Notes under the pieces: generated by a model
What the model was told of the DNA's origin: nothing
Databases searched by the model: none
What the model saw: only the letters and a program-made list of their open reading frames with translations
Made by a program: the position numbers and the translations under genes
In this document: one piece after another, positions 1-9,456 of the stretch
Numbering within the stretch: the stretch's first letter is position 1
Layout of the letters: each line of letters begins with the position of its first letter
From: JBJMHZ01 sp045807125
Lineage (GTDB): Bacteria > Actinomycetota > Actinomycetes > JAWWOL01
Direction of reading: 5' to 3'
NCBI GenBank assembly: GCA_045807125.1
Contig: JBJMHZ010000045.1
Coordinates: 62,001-126,000, forward strand
Length of the DNA stretch: 64,000 bases

Positions 1-34
1 TTGCGTCGAAGTCCTACGGGAGTCATCCTGGGAG

Positions 35-55
35 TTGAAGTCAACTTGAAGTCAA
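35..55. promoter_or_regulatory. SoxR-box-like operator
   Basis: The ten-base word TTGAAGTCAA occurs at 35-44 and again at 46-55, one base apart. The whole 21 bases also read as an imperfect palindrome. On the minus strand the centre reads CTTCAAGTTGACTTCAA, which resembles the SoxR box known from Streptomyces and Escherichia (CCTCAAGTTAACTTGAGG). It lies directly before a soxR-like gene, so autoregulation or control of a divergent gene left of the window is inferred. Confidence 0.45.
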
Positions 56-61
56 GAGGTG

Positions 62-535
62 ATGGTCGTGCTGGCACCTGATCTGTTGACGGTCGGCGAG
101 GTGGCCACGCGGAGCGGCTTCGCCCCGTCCGCGCTGCGCTACTACGAGCGGCTGGGGCTGCTCGCGCCGGTGCGCACGACGGGCGGGCAGCGCCGGTACG
201 AGCGGCAGGTGCTGCGGCGGCTGGCGTTCATCCGTGCCGCCCGCAACGTCGGGCTGAGCCTCGACGAGGTGGCGGCGGCCCTCGCCCAGCTGCCGTCCGG
301 GCGCACCCCGACGAGGGCCGACTGGACCCGGCTCTCCCGCGGCTGGCGGCGGCGCCTCGACGATCAGATCGCCGCGCTGACGGCCCTGCGCGACGGGCTC
401 GACTCCTGCATCGGCTGCGGCTGCCTGTCGCTGCGACGCTGCGCCATCTCCAACCCGTCGGACGTGGCGGCGTCGGCCGGCCCGGGCGCGGCCTACCTGC
501 CGCGCGCGCTTCGCGAGCCGGCCGCCACGCCCTGA
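62..535 (+). CDS. soxR: Redox-sensitive transcriptional activator SoxR (MerR family)
   Basis: A MerR-type regulator whose [2Fe-2S] cluster senses redox-cycling compounds. The N-terminal winged helix (LTVGEVATRSGFAPSALRYYE) is followed by a dimerisation helix. Near residues 116-127 is the SoxR signature CIGCGCLSLRRC (CX2CXCX5C), which binds the cluster and separates SoxR from other MerR proteins. Length of about 157 residues is normal. Start choice is open: GTG 59, ATG 62 and GTG 68 are in frame, and AAGAGG at 54-59 is best spaced for GTG 68. In actinomycetes SoxR usually controls a few oxidoreductases and exporters. The YciI, aldo/keto reductase and exporter genes downstream are possible but unproven targets. 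Confidence 0.9.
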   Translation: MVVLAPDLLTVGEVATRSGFAPSALRYYERLGLLAPVRTTGGQRRYERQVLRRLAFIRAARNVGLSLDEVAAALAQLPSGRTPTRADWTRLSRGWRRRLDDQIAALTALRDGLDSCIGCGCLSLRRCAISNPSDVAASAGPGAAYLPRALREPAATP

Positions 536-617
536 CGCCCACCCGGTGCCCGCGCCGCCGCGGCGTCGTGGTGAGCTGGACGGGAAGCCGTCGCCGTACG
601 CAGCGAGAGGGTCTGGC

Positions 618-917
618 ATGGCCGAGTGGCTGTACTTCGTCCACCCGCCGCGGGAGAACTTCGCCGCGACGATGACCGACGAGGAGCGCGCCGTCTGGGG
701 CGAGCACTTCGAGCGGTTCAAGCGGTTGCTCGCCGACGGCGTGATCGTCCTCGTCGGCCCGACGCTCGGCGAGGTCAACACCGGCATCGCGGTCTTCGAG
801 GCGCCGAACGAGGAGACGGCCCGCCGGATCATGGACGACGACCCGGTGCTGGCCGGCGGCTACGCCCGTGGCGAGCTGCGCCCGTTCCGGGTGTCGCTGC
901 TGCGCGGCAGGGACTGA
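618..917 (+). CDS. YciI-like protein
   Basis: A 99-residue protein of the YCII family, a dimeric alpha/beta-barrel fold related to muconolactone isomerase; its function is not established in most members. The family pattern is visible: a start with a hydrophobic strand (WLYFVHPPR), a central helix EHFERFKRLLADG, the motif GPTLGEVNTGIAVFEA, and DDPVLAGGYARGELRPF near the end, where the conserved Asp-Pro lies. ATG 618 is chosen over the longer frame from 546 because GAGAGG precedes it by about seven bases and the protein then has family length. It lies 61 bases before the aldo/keto reductase and could be cotranscribed. Confidence 0.8.
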   Translation: MAEWLYFVHPPRENFAATMTDEERAVWGEHFERFKRLLADGVIVLVGPTLGEVNTGIAVFEAPNEETARRIMDDDPVLAGGYARGELRPFRVSLLRGRD

Positions 918-978
918 ACCACGAAGGCCACCGAACCAGGAAACCGGACCAGGGAAACGGCGAAGGAGGACGACGCTC

Positions 979-1923
979 GTGCGATACCGGACGCTCGGCG
1001 ACTCGGGGCTCGTGGTCAGCGTGGTGGGGCTCGGCTGCAACAACTTCGGCACCCGGCTCGACCTCGAGGCGACGCGGGCAGTCGTGGACGCCGCGATCGA
1101 GGCCGGGGTCAACCTGCTCGACACGGCGGACAGCTACGGCCGCTCGGAGGAGCTGCTCGGCGAGGCCCTGCAGGGGCGGCGCGACCAGGTCGTCATCGCC
1201 ACCAAGTTCGGCTCGGACCTCGACGGCGCGCTCGGCCCCGACTGGGGCGCCCGGGCGTCCCGCCGCTACGTGCGCCTGGCGGTCGAGCGCTCGCTGCGCC
1301 GGCTGCGGACCGACCACATCGACCTCTACCAGTTGCACCGTCCCGACGCGTGCACGCCCATGGCCGAGACGCTGGCCGTCCTCGGCGACCTGGTCGCCGA
1401 GGGCAAGGTGCGCTACGTCGGGTCGTCGAACCTCGCGGCCTGGCAGGTGGCCGACGCCGACTGGATCGCGAGGACGAGCGGGCTGCCGCGCTTCATCAGC
1501 GCGCAGAACCACTACAGCCTGCTGGAGCGCGAGGTCGAGGCCGAGCTGGTGCCGGCGTGCGAGCGCTACGGCGTGGGCATCCTGCCGTTCTTCCCGCTCG
1601 CCAGCGGGCTGCTCACCGGCAAGTACCGCAGGGGAGAGGCCGCACCGCCGGGCACGAGGCTGGCGCAGCGACCGGAGCGGCTCGCCGCCGCCCGGTTCGA
1701 CGTCGTGGAGAAGCTCCAGTCGTATGCGGCCGAGCGGGGCATCTCGCTGCTCGACGTCGCCATCGGCGGCCTCGCGGCGCAACCGGCGGTCGCGTCGGTC
1801 ATCGCCGGCGCGACCAAGCCGGAGCAGGTCGCGGCCAACGTCGCGGCCGGCGAGTGGCAGCCGGCGCCCGACGACCTCGCCGCGCTCGACCAGGTGGCGC
1901 CGACCCCGCGGACGGCCGGCTGA
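979..1923 (+). CDS. Aldo/keto reductase
   Basis: A 314-residue NAD(P)H-dependent aldo/keto reductase. It has the family (beta/alpha)8 pattern: RYRTLGDSGLVVSVVGLGC at the N-terminus, the catalytic Asp and Tyr in LLDTADSYGRSEELLG, the catalytic Lys in VIATKFGS, and the active-site His in DLYQLHRPD. The cofactor-binding end includes SSNLAAWQ and VASVIAGATKPEQV. GTG 979 follows a strong AAGGAGGA site by eight bases, which decides the start against the in-frame extension to 868. The substrate cannot be told from sequence. It resembles the YajO/Tas-type branch acting on sugars and aldehydes. Downstream hrpA begins 46 bases on. Confidence 0.88.
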   Translation: MRYRTLGDSGLVVSVVGLGCNNFGTRLDLEATRAVVDAAIEAGVNLLDTADSYGRSEELLGEALQGRRDQVVIATKFGSDLDGALGPDWGARASRRYVRLAVERSLRRLRTDHIDLYQLHRPDACTPMAETLAVLGDLVAEGKVRYVGSSNLAAWQVADADWIARTSGLPRFISAQNHYSLLEREVEAELVPACERYGVGILPFFPLASGLLTGKYRRGEAAPPGTRLAQRPERLAAARFDVVEKLQSYAAERGISLLDVAIGGLAAQPAVASVIAGATKPEQVAANVAAGEWQPAPDDLAALDQVAPTPRTAG

Positions 1924-1969
1924 GCCGCCGGCGAGGGAACATCCGGGCCCGCGACCGCGCTGCTCCCTC

Positions 1970-4900
1970 GTGACCTCCGCCGCCCCTGAGCTGGCCGGCC
2001 GCCTGCCGGAGCTGATGCTCCGGGACCGGTGGCGGCTGCAGCGGCGACTCGACGGCACCCGCAAGCTGCGCGACTCCGGCAAGCGCGCGGCCGCACTGGC
2101 CGCGATCGAGGCCGAGATCGGGGCCGCCGAGGAGCGCGTCGCCGGCCGCCGCGCCGCCGTGCCGGCCGTCGGCTACCCGGAGGAGCTGCCGGTCAGCCGG
2201 CGCAGGGACGACATCCTCGCCGCGATCCGCGACCACCAGGTGGTCATCGTCGCGGGCGAGACGGGGTCGGGGAAGACCACGCAGCTGCCGAAGATCTGCC
2301 TCGAGCTCGGGCGCGGCGTCCTCGGCACCATCGGGCACACCCAGCCGCGGCGGATCGCCGCGCGCACGGTCGCCGAGCGCATCGCCGACGAGCTCGGGAC
2401 GCCGCTGGGGGAGGTCGTCGGCTACAAGGTGCGGTTCACCGACCGCACCGGCGGCGACACGCTCGTCAAGGTGATGACCGACGGCATCCTGCTCGCCGAG
2501 ATCCAGAGCGACCGGATGCTCTCCCGCTACGACACGATCATCGTGGACGAGGCCCACGAGCGCAGCCTCAACGTCGATTTCATCCTCGGCTACCTCAAGC
2601 AGCTGCTGCCCCGTCGCCCCGACCTCAAGGTCGTCATCACCTCGGCCACCATCGACGTCGATCGCTTCTCGCGGCACTTCGGCGGCGCGCCGGTCGTCGA
2701 GGTGACCGGCCGCAGCTACCCGGTGGAGGTGCGCTACCGGCCCCTGCGGGGCACCGGCGAGGATGGCGACGGCGAGGAGGACGACGGCGAGCGCGATCAG
2801 GCCCGGGCGATCTGCGACGCCGTCGACGAGCTGTGCGCGAAGGGCCAGGGCGACGTGCTCGTGTTCCTCAGCGGCGAGCGCGAGATCAGGGACGCCGCCG
2901 ATGCGCTGAAGGGCCGCCGCGACCCGCGCGGCGGACCGCTCGAGGTGCTGCCGCTGTACGCGCGGCTGTCGGCGGCCGAGCAGCACCGCGTCTTCGCACC
3001 CCACGCCGGACGCCGGGTCGTGCTCGCGACCAACGTCGCCGAGACCTCGCTCACCGTCCCGGGCATCCGGTACGTGGTCGACCCCGGCACCGCCCGCATC
3101 TCGCGCTACAGCCGCCGTACGAAGGTGCAGCGGCTACCGATCGAGCCGATCTCGCGGGCGTCGGCCGACCAGCGGGCCGGCCGCTGCGGCCGGGTGGCCG
3201 ACGGCATCTGCATCCGGCTGTACGCGGAGGAGGACTACGCGTCGCGGCCCCAGTACACCGACCCGGAGATCCTGCGCACCAACCTGGCATCGGTGATCCT
3301 CCAGATGACCGCGCTCGGCCTCGGCGACGTCGCCGCCTTCCCGTTCGTCCAGCCGCCCGACCGGCGCAGCATCAGCGACGGCGAGCAGCTGCTCGAGGAG
3401 CTCGGTGCGCTGGAGCCCGCCACCGAGGGCAAGGGGCGCCGGCTCACCGGCATCGGCCGGGCGCTCGTCGCGCTGCCGGTCGACCCGCGGCTCGGGCGCA
3501 TGGTGCTGGAGGCCGACCGCAACGGCTGCCTCGACGAGGTCATCGTCATCGTCGCGGGGCTCGCCATCCAGGACCCGCGCGAGCGCCCCGCCCCCCATCG
3601 GCAGGCGGCCGACGAGAGCCACGCCCGCTTCGCCGACGAGAGCTCGGACTTCCTCGCCTACCTCAACCTGTGGCGCCACCTCAGGGAGCGGCAGCGCGCG
3701 CTGTCGGGCAACCAGTTCCGCCGGCTCTGCCGGGCCGAGCACCTCAACTTCCTGCGGGTGCGCGAGTGGCAGGACGTCGTGGGCCAGCTCCGCGAGGTCG
3801 CGCGCGGGCTCGGCCTGACGCCGGGCAGCGGCGAGGCCGACCCGCGCCGCATCCACATGTCGTTGCTCGCCGGCCTGCTCTCGCACATCGGTTACCGCGA
3901 CGCCGAGCGGCAGGACTACGCCGGCGCGCGCGGCGCGCGGTTCGCCGTCTTCCCGGGCTCGGCGCTGTTCCGCAAGGCGCCACGGTGGGTCATGGCGGCC
4001 GAGCTGGTCGAGACCTCGCGGCTCTGGGCGCGGGTGGTCGCCCGCATCGAGCCGGAGTGGGCCGAGTCGCTCGGCGCGCACCTGGTCAAGCGCAGCTACA
4101 GCGAGCCGCACTGGGACCGCAAGCGCGGCGCCGTCATGGCCTACGAGCGGGTGACGCTGTACGGGTTGCCGATCGTCGCGTCGCGCCGCGTGCCGTACGC
4201 ACCGGTCGATCCGCAGGTCGCGCGCGAGCTGTTCATCCGCTGCGCGCTGGTGGAGGGGGACTGGGACGCGCAGCACGCCTTCCTCGCCCACAACCAGGAG
4301 ATGCTCCGGCAGGTCGAGGCGCTCGAGGACCGGGTCCGCCGGCGGGGCATCGCGGTGGGGGAGGAGCGGCTCTTCGAGCTCTACGACGAGCGCATCCCTG
4401 CCGGGGTCGTCTCGGCCCGCCACTTCGACAGCTGGTGGAAGCGCGCGCGCAAGGCGACGCCCGGACTGCTCGACCTCACGACCGGGATGCTCATCGACGA
4501 ATCGGCCGGCGACGTGGGCTCGCTCGACGAGCGCGACCACCCGGACGAGTGGCAGGGCGGCGACCTGCGGCTCCCGCTGACCTACCGGTTCGAGCCGGGC
4601 GAGGCGATCGACGGGGTGACGGTGCACGTCCCGGTGACGGCGCTCGGCGGGCTGTCGACCGAGGGGTTCGACTGGCACGTGCCAGGCCGGCGCCACGAGC
4701 TGGTCACCGCGCTGCTCCGGTCGCTGCCGAAGGCCGTCCGGCGCAGCTTCGTCCCCGCGCCGGACGTCGCGCGGGCAGTGCTCGACCGGCTGAGCCCTGG
4801 CGACGGGCCGCTGCTGCCGGCGCTCGAGCACGAGCTGCTGCGGATGACCGGCGTCGCGATCCCGCCCGGGAGCTGGCAGCTCGACCGGCTCCCGCCGCAC

Positions 4901-5902
4901 CTGCGCATGACGTTCCTCGTCCACGACGCCGGCGGCCGCGAGCTGGCGAGCGGCAAGGACCTGGACGAGCTGCGGGAACGGCTCGCCCCCGACGTGCGCG
5001 CCGCCATCGCCGGCGCCGCCCGCGCGGTGGAGCGAGCCGGCTCGCGGTCGTGGACGTTCGGCACGGTCCCGCGCTCCTTCGAGGCCCGGCAGGACGGCCA
5101 CGCCGTCACCGGCTATCCCGCGCTGGTCGACGAGGGCGACGCGGTGGCGGTGCGGGCGCTGGAATCGCCAGCCGAGCAGGACAGCGCGATGCGGCGCGGC
5201 ACCAGGCGGCTGCTGCTGCTGACCGTCCCGAGCCCGCTGCGGGCCGTCCACCGGACGCTCGACAACCGGACCAAGCTGTCGCTGGCCCGCAGCCCGTACC
5301 CGGGTGCGCGCGAGCTGCTGGACGACTGCGTCGTCTGCGCCGTGGACGGCATCGTCGCCGAGAGCGGCGGCCCGGCCTGGGACGAGGAGGGCTTCGGCAA
5401 GCTCCAGGACCGCGTGCGCACCGCCCTGGTCGACGTCACGGGCGACGTCGTGACGACCGTCGCCCGGATCCTCGACGCCGCGCACGCCGTGCGCGCGGCG
5501 ATCCCGCACGAGCCGCACCAGGTGCTGCAGCCGGCGATCGCCGACGTCGAGGCCCAGCTCGACGCGCTGGTCCACTCCGGCTTCGTGAGCGAGACCGGCC
5601 TGCGCCGGCTGCCGGACATTCCCCGGTACGTGACCGGCATCAGCCGCCGGCTCGAGGCGATGCGAGCCGACCCGGCGCGCGACCTCGCCCGGATGGGCCG
5701 CCTGCACGAGCTGGAGCAGGAATACCGCGACGTGGTCGACGCGCTGCCGCCGGCCGCGCGCGACGAGGAGGCGGTCCGCTCGCTGCGCTGGATGCTGGAG
5801 GAGCTGCGCGTCAGCTACTTCGCCCAGGCGCTCGGCACCGCGCACCCCGTCTCGGACAAGCGGGTCCTGCAGGCGATCGACCGGCTCTGGCGCGGACGAT
5901 GA
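1970..5902 (+). CDS. hrpA: ATP-dependent RNA helicase HrpA
   Basis: A DEAH-box helicase of 1310 residues, the usual HrpA length. Walker A is GETGSGKTT near residue 96. Motif II DEAH sits in IIVDEAHERSLN near 193. SAT is in ITSATID, and motif VI is QRAGRCGR. After the helicase core come the HA2 and OB-fold regions, then the long C-terminal DUF3418 region found in HrpA (about residue 600 onward). HrpA-type helicases process RNA, and E. coli HrpA rescues stalled ribosomes. No ribosome-binding site is obvious before GTG 1970; ATG 2014 is an alternative. The stop overlaps the ATG of the next gene (ATGA), suggesting translational coupling. Confidence 0.93.
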   Translation: MTSAAPELAGRLPELMLRDRWRLQRRLDGTRKLRDSGKRAAALAAIEAEIGAAEERVAGRRAAVPAVGYPEELPVSRRRDDILAAIRDHQVVIVAGETGSGKTTQLPKICLELGRGVLGTIGHTQPRRIAARTVAERIADELGTPLGEVVGYKVRFTDRTGGDTLVKVMTDGILLAEIQSDRMLSRYDTIIVDEAHERSLNVDFILGYLKQLLPRRPDLKVVITSATIDVDRFSRHFGGAPVVEVTGRSYPVEVRYRPLRGTGEDGDGEEDDGERDQARAICDAVDELCAKGQGDVLVFLSGEREIRDAADALKGRRDPRGGPLEVLPLYARLSAAEQHRVFAPHAGRRVVLATNVAETSLTVPGIRYVVDPGTARISRYSRRTKVQRLPIEPISRASADQRAGRCGRVADGICIRLYAEEDYASRPQYTDPEILRTNLASVILQMTALGLGDVAAFPFVQPPDRRSISDGEQLLEELGALEPATEGKGRRLTGIGRALVALPVDPRLGRMVLEADRNGCLDEVIVIVAGLAIQDPRERPAPHRQAADESHARFADESSDFLAYLNLWRHLRERQRALSGNQFRRLCRAEHLNFLRVREWQDVVGQLREVARGLGLTPGSGEADPRRIHMSLLAGLLSHIGYRDAERQDYAGARGARFAVFPGSALFRKAPRWVMAAELVETSRLWARVVARIEPEWAESLGAHLVKRSYSEPHWDRKRGAVMAYERVTLYGLPIVASRRVPYAPVDPQVARELFIRCALVEGDWDAQHAFLAHNQEMLRQVEALEDRVRRRGIAVGEERLFELYDERIPAGVVSARHFDSWWKRARKATPGLLDLTTGMLIDESAGDVGSLDERDHPDEWQGGDLRLPLTYRFEPGEAIDGVTVHVPVTALGGLSTEGFDWHVPGRRHELVTALLRSLPKAVRRSFVPAPDVARAVLDRLSPGDGPLLPALEHELLRMTGVAIPPGSWQLDRLPPHLRMTFLVHDAGGRELASGKDLDELRERLAPDVRAAIAGAARAVERAGSRSWTFGTVPRSFEARQDGHAVTGYPALVDEGDAVAVRALESPAEQDSAMRRGTRRLLLLTVPSPLRAVHRTLDNRTKLSLARSPYPGARELLDDCVVCAVDGIVAESGGPAWDEEGFGKLQDRVRTALVDVTGDVVTTVARILDAAHAVRAAIPHEPHQVLQPAIADVEAQLDALVHSGFVSETGLRRLPDIPRYVTGISRRLEAMRADPARDLARMGRLHELEQEYRDVVDALPPAARDEEAVRSLRWMLEELRVSYFAQALGTAHPVSDKRVLQAIDRLWRGR

Positions 5903-7440
5903 CGGCGCTCCCGGCCGACGCGCTCGTGCCAGGCGGGCTGCGGATGGGCACCGCGCGCGGCCGGTGGGTCGTCGCCGCGGCCGTGCTCGGCTCCGGCATC
6001 GCCGCGCTCGACGCCACCGTGGTCGGCATCGCGCTGCCGTCGATCGGCCGCGACTTCCGGGTCGACGTCGCGGCGCTGCAGTGGGTGGTCACCGGCTACG
6101 CGCTCACGCTGGCGGGCCTGCTGCTGCTAGCCGGGGCGCTCGGCGACCGGTACGGGCGGCGGCGGGTGTTCCTCTTCGGGGTCGTCTGGTTCGCAACCGC
6201 GTCGCTGCTGTGCGGCATCGCTCCGAGCGCCACCGCGCTCACCGCGGCGCGCGCCCTCCAGGGCATCGGGGGCGCCCTGCTCATGCCCGGCAGCCTCGCG
6301 ATCCTCCAGTCGTCGTTCGCCCCCACCGACCGGCCCCGGGCGATCGGTGCGTGGTCGGGCCTCGGCGGCGTGGCGACCGCCGCCGGCCCGCTGGTCGGCG
6401 GGTGGCTGGTCTCGGCGGCGTCCTGGCGCTACATCTTCCTGATCAACCTGCCGCTCTCCGTCGCCGTCGTGGTCATCGCTCGCCGGCACGTGCCGGAGTC
6501 GCGCGACCCCGCCGCCAGCGGCCGTCCCGACCTGCTCGGCGGCGCCCTCGCGACGATCGGCCTTTCCGGCGTGACGTACGCCGGCATCGAGGGTCCGGCC
6601 AAGGGCTGGAGCAGCCCGCTGGTGGTGGCGAGCCTGGTCGTCGGCGTCGTCGCGCTGGTCGCCACCGTCGTCGTCGAGCGCCTCGTCGCGCACCCGATGC
6701 TGGCGCTCGAGCTGTTCCGGTCGCGCCAGTTCGACGCGGCCAACGCCGTGACGTTCCTGGTCTACGCGGCGCTCGGGGGGGTCCTGTTCCTGCTGCCCAT
6801 CGAGCTCCAGCAGGTCGCCGGCTACTCCCCGACGGCCGCCGGCACCGCCCTGCTGCCGGTGACCGCGCTCATGCTGGCGCTGTCGTCGTGGTCCGGCTCG
6901 CTCGCCGCCCGGATCGGGCCGAAGCTGCAGATGAGCGCCGGCCCGCTGGTCGTGGCCGGCGGGGTCGCGCTGCTCGCCCGGATCGACGAGCGCGGCGACT
7001 ACCTCACGCAGGTGCTGCCGGCGGCGGTCGTGCTCGGGCTCGGGCTCGCGTTCACGGTCGCGCCACTGACCTCGACGGTGCTGGCCGCGGCGCCGGATCG
7101 CCATGCGGGGGTCGCGTCGGCGTTCAACAACGCGGTGGCGAGGGCCGCCGGCGCGCTCGCCGTCGCCGTGCTGCCGGCTGCCGGCGGCCTCACCGGCGCG
7201 GCGTACCTGCACCCCGCCGACTTCGAGGCCGGCTTCCGCACCGCGATGCTGGTCGCGGCCGTCTCGTGCGCGCTCGGCGGGGCGCTGGCCGCCGTGACCA
7301 TCAGCAACGGCGACCGCAGCCGCGAGCCGGCCGACCGGAACTGCCCGCTGGACGCCCCGCCGCTGCGCTCCGCCTCCGCTGCCTCCGCTGCCTCAGCTGT
7401 CCCCGATGCGCTCCCCCCGCCCTCCGTCACGAGGCCCTGA
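5899..7440 (+). CDS. MFS transporter, DHA2 (14-TMS) drug exporter family
   Basis: A 513-residue integral membrane exporter. The family A motif is seen as GALGDRYGRRRVFLFG. LDATVVGIALPSIGRDF marks the first helix of DHA2 members, and the C motif region is GPLVGGWLVSAASWRYIFLINLP. About 14 hydrophobic segments fit the EmrB/QacA group, which expels drugs or metabolites using the proton gradient. The start overlaps the hrpA stop by four bases. The C-terminal tail is low complexity, with a Ser-Ala-Ala run encoded by repeated CCTCCGCTG-like units near 7366-7400. Substrate is unknown. Confidence 0.88.
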   Translation: MTALPADALVPGGLRMGTARGRWVVAAAVLGSGIAALDATVVGIALPSIGRDFRVDVAALQWVVTGYALTLAGLLLLAGALGDRYGRRRVFLFGVVWFATASLLCGIAPSATALTAARALQGIGGALLMPGSLAILQSSFAPTDRPRAIGAWSGLGGVATAAGPLVGGWLVSAASWRYIFLINLPLSVAVVVIARRHVPESRDPAASGRPDLLGGALATIGLSGVTYAGIEGPAKGWSSPLVVASLVVGVVALVATVVVERLVAHPMLALELFRSRQFDAANAVTFLVYAALGGVLFLLPIELQQVAGYSPTAAGTALLPVTALMLALSSWSGSLAARIGPKLQMSAGPLVVAGGVALLARIDERGDYLTQVLPAAVVLGLGLAFTVAPLTSTVLAAAPDRHAGVASAFNNAVARAAGALAVAVLPAAGGLTGAAYLHPADFEAGFRTAMLVAAVSCALGGALAAVTISNGDRSREPADRNCPLDAPPLRSASAASAASAVPDALPPPSVTRP

Positions 7441-7493
7441 CCGGCGGGCGGGAGACTGCTCGGGACGGGGCCGGAGCACCTGGGAGGGATGAC

Positions 7494-8369
7494 GTGAGCG
7501 ATCGGACGCCGCTGCCCACCGCCCGGCGGCTGTGGGCCAGGTACGAGCCGCTGCACGCGGTGACGTACTTCAGCCCCGAGGCGCGCGCCGCCTGGGAGGG
7601 CGCGGGGGTGCGCGGCTACTGGCGCGGCTACTTCGCCGGCCGCACCGCACCGCTCGGGCCGGTGGAGGCGGCGCCGGTCACCGCGCTCTTCTTCGGCTTC
7701 GCGCCCGCGATGGTGGCCCGGGCCCTGCCCGACATCTGGACCCGGGTCAGTCCGCAGCGAGCCCTGCAGGTGCGCGTCGAGGGCGCGGTGGCCGCCCTGC
7801 GCCGGCTGCTGCCGGCCGACGCGCCGGTGGCGGCCGCGGCCGACGCGCTGCAGCGCGCGGTGGACGGGGCCGACCTCGCCGGTCGTGCCCTCGGCGCGGC
7901 GAACGCGGCCGTCGCGGCGCCGGCCGACGACCTCGGCCGGCTCTGGCATGCCGCGACGGTGCTGCGCGAGCACCGGGGCGACGGCCACGTGGCCGCTCTC
8001 GTCGCCGCCGGCCTCGACGGGTGCGAGTCGCTGGTCTGGCGCGCCGCGCTCGACCTGCGCCGCGAGGACCTGCAGCCCAACCGCGGCTGGACGGACGAGG
8101 AGTGGGCGGCCGCCCGCGCCCGGCTGGCCGAGCGCGGCTGGCTCGCCGCGACCGGCGAGCCGACGGACGAGGGGCGGCGCCGCTTCCGCGAGGTGGAGGC
8201 GGCGACCGACCGCGCGGCCGGGCGGGCCTGGCGGCACCTCGATGCCGGCGGGGCCGACGGCGCCCAGGACGTGGAGCGGCTGCTCGGCCCGCTGGCGGCC
8301 GCGGCAGCCCGGGCGCTGCCGGCCAGCAATCCGATCGGGCTGCCCGGCCTCGCCGGGCCGGCGCGGTGA
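7494..8369 (+). CDS. SCO6745-type (SalK-like) helix-turn-helix protein
   Basis: A 291-residue protein that matches the actinobacterial SCO6745/SalK-like family, often annotated as a helix-turn-helix protein. Recognisable stretches are ARRLWARYEPLHAVTYFSPE at the start, YWRGYFAGRTAPLGPV, and NRGWTDEEWAAARARLAERGW in the C-terminal half, the region taken as winged helix. GTG 7494 follows GGGAGGGA by about four bases. It is eight bases before the nitronate monooxygenase gene, so the two are probably one unit. The molecular role is not known; a transcriptional role is only inferred from the fold. Confidence 0.75.
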   Translation: MSDRTPLPTARRLWARYEPLHAVTYFSPEARAAWEGAGVRGYWRGYFAGRTAPLGPVEAAPVTALFFGFAPAMVARALPDIWTRVSPQRALQVRVEGAVAALRRLLPADAPVAAAADALQRAVDGADLAGRALGAANAAVAAPADDLGRLWHAATVLREHRGDGHVAALVAAGLDGCESLVWRAALDLRREDLQPNRGWTDEEWAAARARLAERGWLAATGEPTDEGRRRFREVEAATDRAAGRAWRHLDAGGADGAQDVERLLGPLAAAAARALPASNPIGLPGLAGPAR

Positions 8370-8376
8370 GCCGGCC

Positions 8377-9456
8377 ATGAGCGCGGTCATCGGGCGCCTG
8401 CGCCATCCGATCATCGCCGCGCCGATGGGTGGCGGCCCCTCGACGCCCGAGCTGGTCGCGGCGGTGGGCGAGGCCGGCGGGCTGGGCTTCCTCGCCGCCG
8501 GCTACCGCTCGGCAGCGCAGACGATGGAGCAGGTGGCGGCGGTGCGCCGGCTGACCGGCGCGCCGTTCGGGGTCAACGTCTTCGTGCCGAGGCGCGACCC
8601 GGTGAGCGACGAGGCGCTCGACGCCTACCGGCGGCGGCTGGCCCCGGCCGCGGCGCGCCTGGGGACGAGCGTGGGGGAGGGGCGCTGGGACGACGACGAC
8701 TACCCGGCCAAGATCGCCGCGCTGACGGAGTCAGCCGGGCCGGCCGGGCCCGCGGTGGCCGTCGTGTCGTTCGCGTTCGAGCTGCCGGGCGCCGAGGCGG
8801 TCGAGGCGCTGCACGCCGCCGGCAGCGAGGTCTGGATCACGCTGACCCGCCCCGACCGGGCCGAGGCCGCCGAGCGCCTCGGCGCCGACGCCCTCGTCCT
8901 GCAGGGCGCAGAGGCGGGGGCGCACCGTGGCGGCGCCGACGACACCGACGACTACGGCGTCCTGCCGCTGCTCCGCCTGGTGGCGCGGCGCACCGGCCTG
9001 CCGCTGGTCGCGAGCGGCGGCATCGGCGACGGGCCGGGCGTGGCCGCCGCGCTCGCGGCTGGCGCCGCCGCCGTCTCGCTCGGCACGGCCTTCCTGCGCT
9101 GCCCGGAGGCGGCCACGTCGCCGCCGCACCGGGCCGCGGTCGCCGCCCCCGGCGACACCCGGCTGACGAGGGCCTTCACCGGCCGCCGGGCCCGCGGGAT
9201 CGTCAACGGCTTCCTGGCCGAGCACGACGCCGACGCGCCGGTCGGCTACCCGCAGGTCCACCACATGACCGTCCCGCTGCGCGCCGCGGCCCGCAGCGCC
9301 GGCGACGCCGGCGGGCTCAACCTGTGGGCCGGCCAGGCCCACGAGCTGGCCGAGGAGGCCCCGGCCGGCACGATCGTGGCCCGGCTGGCGGCCGGCGCCG
9401 CACGGGCGGCCGACGAGCTGTCGGCCAGGCTCAGGAGGCCATCCGGCCAGCGATGA
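8377..9456 (+). CDS. Nitronate monooxygenase family protein
   Basis: A 359-residue FMN-dependent TIM-barrel enzyme of the nitronate monooxygenase / 2-nitropropane dioxygenase family, which oxidises toxic alkyl nitronates. Evidence: HPIIAAPMGGGPSTPELVAAVGEAGGLGFLAAGY at the N-terminus (first part of the barrel), the signature LQGAEAGAHRGG that carries the catalytic His, and the phosphate-binding LVASGGIGDGPGVAAALAAGAAAVSLGTAFL. ATG 8377 lies eight bases after the stop of the preceding gene. Its 3' end overlaps the convergent antiporter gene by 26 bases. Enoyl-reductase FabK-like members share this fold, so the substrate is not certain. Confidence 0.87.
   Translation: MSAVIGRLRHPIIAAPMGGGPSTPELVAAVGEAGGLGFLAAGYRSAAQTMEQVAAVRRLTGAPFGVNVFVPRRDPVSDEALDAYRRRLAPAAARLGTSVGEGRWDDDDYPAKIAALTESAGPAGPAVAVVSFAFELPGAEAVEALHAAGSEVWITLTRPDRAEAAERLGADALVLQGAEAGAHRGGADDTDDYGVLPLLRLVARRTGLPLVASGGIGDGPGVAAALAAGAAAVSLGTAFLRCPEAATSPPHRAAVAAPGDTRLTRAFTGRRARGIVNGFLAEHDADAPVGYPQVHHMTVPLRAAARSAGDAGGLNLWAGQAHELAEEAPAGTIVARLAAGAARAADELSARLRRPSGQR

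Noticed and set aside
626..1969. Extension of hrpA to 626
   Set aside because: It runs through the YciI and aldo/keto reductase genes and has Arg-rich shadow sequence; homology begins after GTG 1970.
3134..5845. Very long open frame antisense to hrpA
   Set aside because: High GC leaves antisense frames open; the product is Arg/Gly/His-rich low-complexity and the sense strand encodes a complete HrpA.
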